A stretch of DNA of 64,000 nucleotides from Aureobasidium sp. EXF-3400 (Eukaryota > Ascomycota > Dothideomycetes > Dothideales > Saccotheciaceae), in assembly GCA_024195585.1 (NCBI GenBank), contig SWBL01000002.1, positions 1 through 64,000 on the forward strand, given 5' to 3'. The notes beneath the pieces were generated by a model, which did not search any database, was not told the DNA's origin, and saw only the letters and a list, made by a program, of their open reading frames with translations. A program made the translations under genes and the position numbers. Positions 58,796-64,000 of the stretch are shown in pieces. The first letter of the stretch is position 1. Every line of letters begins with the position of its first letter.

Positions 58796-59594
58796 CTAAC
58801 AGCAATTCTTCCCCATGCCACCCACCCCAGCACCACCCGCACCCACATCAACCTGAGCAGCACCCTGTTGTTGACCATTAGCAGCAGCACCACCGCTTGA
58901 ATCAATGATACGTTTCTTGATATCCGAAGCCAGCGAGAAGAAAGCCTTTTCCACATTGATGTTTGACTTTGCAGACACCTCAATGAAAGGGATACCGAGT
59001 TCGTCAGCTAGAGCTTGGCCTTGGGCGGTCGAGACTGCGCGTTTTTCTTCCCAGTCGCATTTGTTGCCGATCAGGATTTTGTTGACGCCTTCGGAGGCGT
59101 GTTGTTCGACGTTTGAGAACCAGGTGCGGATGTCTGGGAAGTGGGAGTTAGTGTTTGTAGTATAGAGAGGAGGAGGCTAGAGAAGAAGGAGGAGAGGGGA
59201 GAGGAAGTAGAAAACGCACTGTTGAAACTCTTCTCATCCGTCACATCGTAGACCAGCAAAATACCCATGGCACCTCTGTAGTAAGCAGTAGTGATGGTGC
59301 GGAAGCGCTCCTGACCAGCAGTATCCCAGATCTGCAGCTTGACGCGCTTGTTGTCGAGCTCGATGGTGCGAATCTTGAAGTCAATGCCAATGGTGGTGAT
59401 GAAGGAAGGCGTAAAGCTGTCTTCGCTGAACCGCAGCAGACAGCATGACTTGCCAACGCCCGAGTCGCCGATTAGGAGGAGTTTGATCTGCAGAGGAAAT
59501 GTGTTAGAAGGGAGGAGTGTTCTTATGGTGCAGTGGCAGAAAGTGGGGTGGGGTGTCGTACGAGAAAGTCATAGTTGCGGTTTTGGCCTGCCAT
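58796..59594 (-). CDS. SEC4: Rab GTPase of the Sec4/Rab8 group
   Basis: A small GTPase that brings secretory vesicles to the plasma membrane through the exocyst; in filamentous fungi the orthologue is SrgA. Three exons, 59594-59562, 59487-59220 and 59133-58796, give 212 residues. It starts [18 protein letters not shown]. The nucleotide motifs are intact: P-loop GDSGVGKS (18-25), switch [12 protein letters not shown] with its Thr, DTAGQE with the catalytic Gln, NKCD and SAK. The Sec4/Rab8 mark [15 protein letters not shown] is present. The hypervariable tail is Gly/Ala/Gln-rich and ends GKNCC, a double-geranylgeranylation signal. All features of an active, membrane-anchored GTPase are seen. 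Confidence 0.96.
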
Positions 59595-60217
59595 GGCGAC
59601 GGCAGATGTGTGGGAGAGAAGGACAGCGGCTGGCGGCGCAAGGGGGCACAGGTGGCAGTCGAGTAGACGATCGAAGAGTATAGGCGGGCAGTGGAAGTGA
59701 CAAAGGCGGCAGTGGTATATCGACAGGCAGCAAGGTTACAGGACAGACAGTCGAAGGGTGATAAGCGTCGCAGCTGAGGGTGAGGGGCGGTGTGTGTTTG
59801 TGCTTGGTTGGTTGGGCGAGAGTCACAGGATGTGGGAGTCTTGATCAACAAAGAGAAGGAAGACGACGTCGGCGGCGGGGCGTTTGTTCACAGGTGTTAG
59901 ACAGACAACAGCAGGCAGCTTGCAGGATCATGGACGACGACCTAAAGTTACCGTTGGCCAATTGTCCCGCCTTCCTCGCAACGACCCAGCCCAGCCCTCT
60001 CCGCCTTCTGCCCTCCTTCATCAGCGCCTGCCAAGTCTCGACTCCAACTTGGAAACACCCCTCCCACACTTTTGCATCGGTAGCTTCACACTGTTGCAAA
60101 CGTCCATATTGATCAGCCATCTCTACACTGGTGTATTGACCGCATCTACTCCACTGTCAAGTCCTGTTGGCCGTCTACCTTACATGTCCTGTTTGCCTTC
60201 AGATACGAAAAAAATAC
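59595..60217. other. Promoter of the Rab gene and 3' region of the NCA2-like gene
   Basis: About 620 bases between two genes both read leftward. It holds purine/pyrimidine-biased stretches near 59600-59880 (long leader of the GTPase gene) but no recognisable frame. Confidence 0.4.
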
Positions 60218-62323
60218 CTAAAAGTATCGCTTGTACGCCCAGCGGATCCTATTCACCACCTTCCTCTGCTTCTTGACACCGGTTCTAACATCAACCAACT
60301 CCTCCACATCCTCGACAAAGTCTCTGAAAATCTGTGCAGGCATCACTCTATGCGCCGCCTCACGCAGAACATGCACCTCACAAAGCAGTAGTCCGTGATC
60401 CTTGTAGTACAACTCTCCAAACTCTGTAGGTGTCGAGTTTGTGAGCACCCGATCGATGTTGCGCAGTTGTCGCATCATGTGTCCCTGCTTGCGACTTGCA
60501 TCTGCTCCTCTTCGTAGTGTCAATGTAGATGACAGCCATCTTGATATTCCAATTGTGACGAGGATACCGGGTGTGAGACCCACAAATCCAAACACCAATT
60601 CTTGACTCTTGAGCAATGCGTCGATGCCGCCCATGGCCACTTCGACATCGACTTTGGTCTTTTGCACTTGGATCAACAATGCGCGAATCAGGTTTCCGCG
60701 GATCGTGCCCATGAAGGGACTGGAGAGATCTTTTTCATATGCTTTGAGCACTGGTGTCAAGTCTCCTTCGCGTACTTTGGCTCTGAGACTTGCGATTTCC
60801 ACGTCGGTGAGTGGGCTGCCTGTGTCTGTCGCATTGCCTGGGTTGTCTACTGCAAAGTCTACAACCATGCGCTCCAAGCTGGCTCTATCACCCTCGAGAG
60901 ACCTTTTCGACATGATCGAGACCTCGCTGTCTTTGTCGTGGCGAATCGTCTGAATGACCTTGCGAGTAGGCTCTACACACCAATTGATCCAAAAGTCGCG
61001 GATGGTATGGCCAAACTCTTGGATCCAGGTGAGAATCTCTGCTTTGCGGTTGACAAGGTAGCGAAGGATCGTGCTCGATGAGAGGATTCCTACAGTGATG
61101 GGGAGCCAGTATCGGACAATACGTGATGGCTTGCCGTGTTTCTGTACCATGACCTTTGACTGCTGCGTGTATTCGGGGATCCTGGCATGTAGCATCTTGA
61201 TCAGCCTGTCTGCGATGGTCGCAGGGTGTGCTCCCAGTTCGGAAGCCTCTCCATTCTCTTGAGTGTATACTTCGACATCGTAAAGTGGATCGTCGTCGGT
61301 GGCTGCTGCAATGGCTGCGTCGAATTTATCGACCGCAAGCTCTTCCTCGTTGACTTTGGCAAGGACAGCATCCATGAGAGCAACGTTTCGTGCCACACTG
61401 GCCTTCCACTTGTCCCGGCCTTGAGTGCCATTCGGGGTCGCAAAGCCCTCGCCATGCATGTTTTCATTCATCAAGCCCTCTCCCAATAACACGCCCAAAG
61501 CGTTGGCTCCACGCAACCTGCATCTCTTGAGTTCATTCTGCTTCTGACGAACAGAGCTGCGAACCCTAGCAACAGGGCTAACAACGCGTTTTCGCATCTC
61601 TTTGACCCCCTTCTCCCTGACCACCTCTTTGACCAATCCATAGAACTCAGTCCAGCGTGCCGTCAAGCTCTGCTGTGCCTCAGCACCAGCACCACGGATA
61701 CTAAAATCAGCACTTCTCCTGCGCACATCCACCCAGACGTAGTTGCTCCACTCGGCCAGACGCAAAGGCGCGGTCTGCATGCTGTAAAGCGCAGTAGCGT
61801 GTTGGCTTCCCAGCACTTGATCCCAGTACCAGACATCATCTGCAAGGGCGACCGTCTCGTCCAGCAGACGCGACAGAATCAAGCCGTATACCTGCACCGT
61901 GGCCTTTGCAACCAGCAGCCAAGCCAACTCTTGCTCGTATTCACCATCGTGCTTTTGGGCGGCTAGATCTTGTCCTTGGTCCGGTAAGACGATCTGGGCG
62001 CGAGTGAGGTAGTGGTGGATCTGAGAGGCAGAGAGTAGAGGGTTTCTCGACGAAGGAGGTATGGAGAGTGATTTGACCAGGGATTGCAGGTGTTCGGCTC
62101 GGTCCGAGGGAAAGTGTTGGTCGTCGCCGGTGATATTGATGGGTCCGACTGGTGGTGGTGCGTTCAGCTGTAGACGGTCGATCTGCGAGTCTACTCGTCG
62201 CACTTGACTGTGAAAGTGCTGCTGTCAGCTCCACGAACTGTCTTGGGTGTATGCGCCGGGCTCTGCTGGCTACAGGCGGGTGTGGGGGACGGATGGTAGT
62301 ACTCACTCCACGACGAAAGACAT
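60218..62323 (-). CDS. NCA2: Nca2 homologue, mitochondrial ATPase control protein
   Basis: A mitochondrial membrane protein of the Nca2 family, linked in yeast to expression of the ATP synthase subunits 6 and 8. Two exons, 62323-62307 and 62207-60218, give 668 residues. Exon 1 is 17 bases and yields MSFVV before the GTGAGT donor; exon 2 continues DQVRRVDSQIDRLQL. Family marks are DDVWYWDQVLGS near 140, YWLPITVGILSSSTILRYL (a membrane segment near 365), LLIQVQKTKVDVEVAMGGIDALLKSQELVFGFVGLTPG-I in two parts, and the end RIRWAYKRYF. Two to three membrane segments are visible. The C-terminal half is the conserved Nca2 domain. The protein is full length. It is transcribed in the same direction as the upstream Erg25 gene. 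Confidence 0.92.
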
Positions 62324-62997
62324 GATTGCGACCTGTGTCGTTTCAACAGAACGAGTTGAGAGTTGGTCGGTCAGGAATGTCTTGACATGGATAGCAACAA
62401 AGTCGAAGTTGTGCGACGTGGACCAACAAGCGTGTGATGATGACGAAAGGCTTGCTTTAACGAAACCGGGCTTTCATGTGTCAGAGCATGCTAACAAACT
62501 CACGAGGCTGACTGCATACTGCCCGATTTCTAACTCTTTCTGGAACATATCTGACCACTCACCATCTAGGTACCTGAGCTATTGACGCTGTAAGCTCCAA
62601 GTAGCGGCCGTCTACTAGGTACTGTATAATCATGTATACCTCACAGCACTCGCCAGAGCGTCTACATCTCAAGCATACCGATATTCGGATTCGGAAATGT
62701 AGGATGTCTTGTATTTGCATGTACTTCCATGCTCGTGATGAGTCTATAGGGCTATACGCGAATAGTCTACTTCAGATACCTGAACTAGCGTACATCCTCC
62801 TCTTCTTGTCTATGAACAACTCCATCCCAATGCAAAAGATACGAAAAAGAGAGAAAGATGTGCCATTATAACGAAGGAGTCCAGTAAACGTCAAAGCCCG
62901 GCAACCGGAGTGGAAAAGCTACTCAGGCTTCGACCGTGCCGTGTCCGAGAGACGCCGTCAAAGACGTATTGAAACATAAAAAGGACATTCAAGGCGT
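62324..62997. other. Promoter of NCA2-like gene and 3' region of ERG25-like gene
   Basis: About 670 bases with only short frames. Nothing recognised. Confidence 0.4.
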
Positions 62998-64000
62998 TTA
63001 CTGGGCCTTTCTGGCCTTTGCGAGCTTCTTCTCTCTTCTTCTCTTGGAAGCCTCAGCACCAGCCTCGGTATCCAGAACATAGTCCCACCAGCGGAAAGAG
63101 CTCGAGTAGTTGCCAATGAACTTCTCATGGTGAACATCGTGGTGCTCGGCGCCAGCCCAGAAGGGAAGGAAGTGGTGGAGCGACCAGGGGAACTCGTAGC
63201 CAGAGTGTGCGTCGATGGCTTGGAAGAGGCGGAGGACGATCCAGATGTACATGGTCAGGATGTGGAGGTCCTTGGTGATGGCGCACCACACGATGGGGAT
63301 ACCGACGGTACCGAAACCCAAGCTCATGACTTCAATGGGCGACGCGTACTCGGCAGCGAGACCGAAGGGAGCAGAGTATTGGTGGTGAATCTTGTGCACG
63401 GCCTTGTAAAGGGGTCCCCAGTGGAAGGCGCGGTGCATCCAGTAGTGCCATGTATCTTCAAAGACGAAGAAGATTGCGATCTGATAGGCCATCTTGTAAA
63501 CGGGAGGGAACGGAACGCCGGTGCCGAGGCCGAAGAACTGGGCCATAGGGTGGAAGAGCCTGGAGAAAGCACTGTTAGCATTGTGCACTCAATTATTGAC
63601 GGACGAATGCTGTCTTACCAGATCTGAGGGAGCTCGACAGTAAAGTGGCTCAACAGAACGAGCTTGGCGCATTGCCATTGTTCAGCAGCAGTGGGGATTT
63701 TTTGCTGGAGACCATGTCAGTATGCTGGTCGCGGCGCGTGGACAAAGCGATTGGTCGACATACGTTCTGAATCTTGTACTTGTTGAAGTAGGGAATGCGA
63801 TCAATAATCATCCAAGGGAGAGAGCGGCCAAAGTAGACAAATTCGTGCATCAAGAAGGACATGATACCGGTGGCGAGCACGTCGTTGCCAATGTAGGCGT
63901 ACCACGCCATCCACAGCTTCTCGAAGTAATTGAGGTGTACATTGTACTCGGAGACCTTTTCGAATTGGTTCCAGTACGTGTCCGAGGTGTGAGGGAGAGC
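62998..64000 (-). CDS. ERG25: C-4 methylsterol oxidase, Erg25-type (5' end beyond window)
   Basis: An ER di-iron oxidase that starts removal of the two C-4 methyl groups in ergosterol synthesis. The window holds three exons, 64000-63764 (partial), 63704-63619 and 63559-62998, joined in frame for 294 codons plus stop. The 5' end lies past the right edge. The iron-binding His boxes of the fatty-acid-hydroxylase family are seen: the first at MHEFVYFGR, then [21 protein letters not shown] and HHDVHHEKF. Membrane segments surround them ([21 protein letters not shown]). The tail is basic ([10 protein letters not shown]), as in ER-retained relatives. Splice donors are GTATGT and GTAAGA. The visible part is intact. 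Confidence 0.96.

Noticed and set aside
1..64000. CRISPR arr­ays, bacterial operons, ribosomal RNA genes or full transposons
   Set aside because: None is seen; gene structure is eukaryotic throughout and no transposase or reverse transcriptase frame was recognised.

Overview
This window is nuclear DNA from a filamentous ascomycete fungus. Most genes carry short introns (about 46-62 bases; one is 116) with GT...AG ends and CTGAC/CTAAC-like branch sites. The recognisable set is fungal: an OPT transporter, a Zn2Cys6 regulator, a C-4 methylsterol oxidase, a Ynd1-type apyrase, an Nca2 homologue, an Imh1-type golgin and Ser/Thr-rich wall proteins. A Dothideomycete is my guess only.

Left half (1-27.2 kb), accessory and gene-sparse. 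It starts with the 5' part of a sugar transporter that stops after 125 codons, then a complete oligopeptide transporter with GATA motifs upstream. A run of secreted or surface genes follows: a four-exon secreted protein interrupted by one in-frame stop, a small GPI-anchor-like Ser/Thr-rich protein, a giant adhesin-like protein of about 2,530 residues with about 55 copies of a 36-residue repeat and a C-terminal DUF6923-like domain, and a secreted intradiol dioxygenase with a long Ser/Thr/Lys tail. A short-chain dehydrogenase lies among them. The gaps hold long open frames and decayed-looking coding pieces I cannot name.

Middle (27.2-36.4 kb). A broken zinc-finger-like gene with coding signal on both strands and a tRNA-Ala(UGC) come before a three-gene module: a monocarboxylate-type MFS transporter, a Zn2Cys6 regulator and an EasG-like NAD(P)-binding reductase. 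Both promoter regions of the module carry repeated CTCCG/CGGAG half-sites, so I infer local co-regulation.

Right half (36.4-64 kb), mostly compact housekeeping genes: GRIP golgin, lunapark, gephyrin-type molybdenum cofactor protein, V-ATPase c'' subunit, TMEM42-like EamA protein, PMP3/SNA-type membrane protein, mitochondrial 3-hydroxyisobutyrate dehydrogenase, apyrase, Sec4/Rab8 GTPase, Nca2, and Erg25 running off the right edge. The run is broken at 49.0-53.5 kb by a copy of the dehydrogenase 3' end, a decayed zinc-finger gene on the opposite strand and an intact C2H2 gene. Three genes have first coding exons of only 9, 10 and 17 bases. All exon borders were worked out by hand from splice signals and reading frame and were not checked against transcripts.
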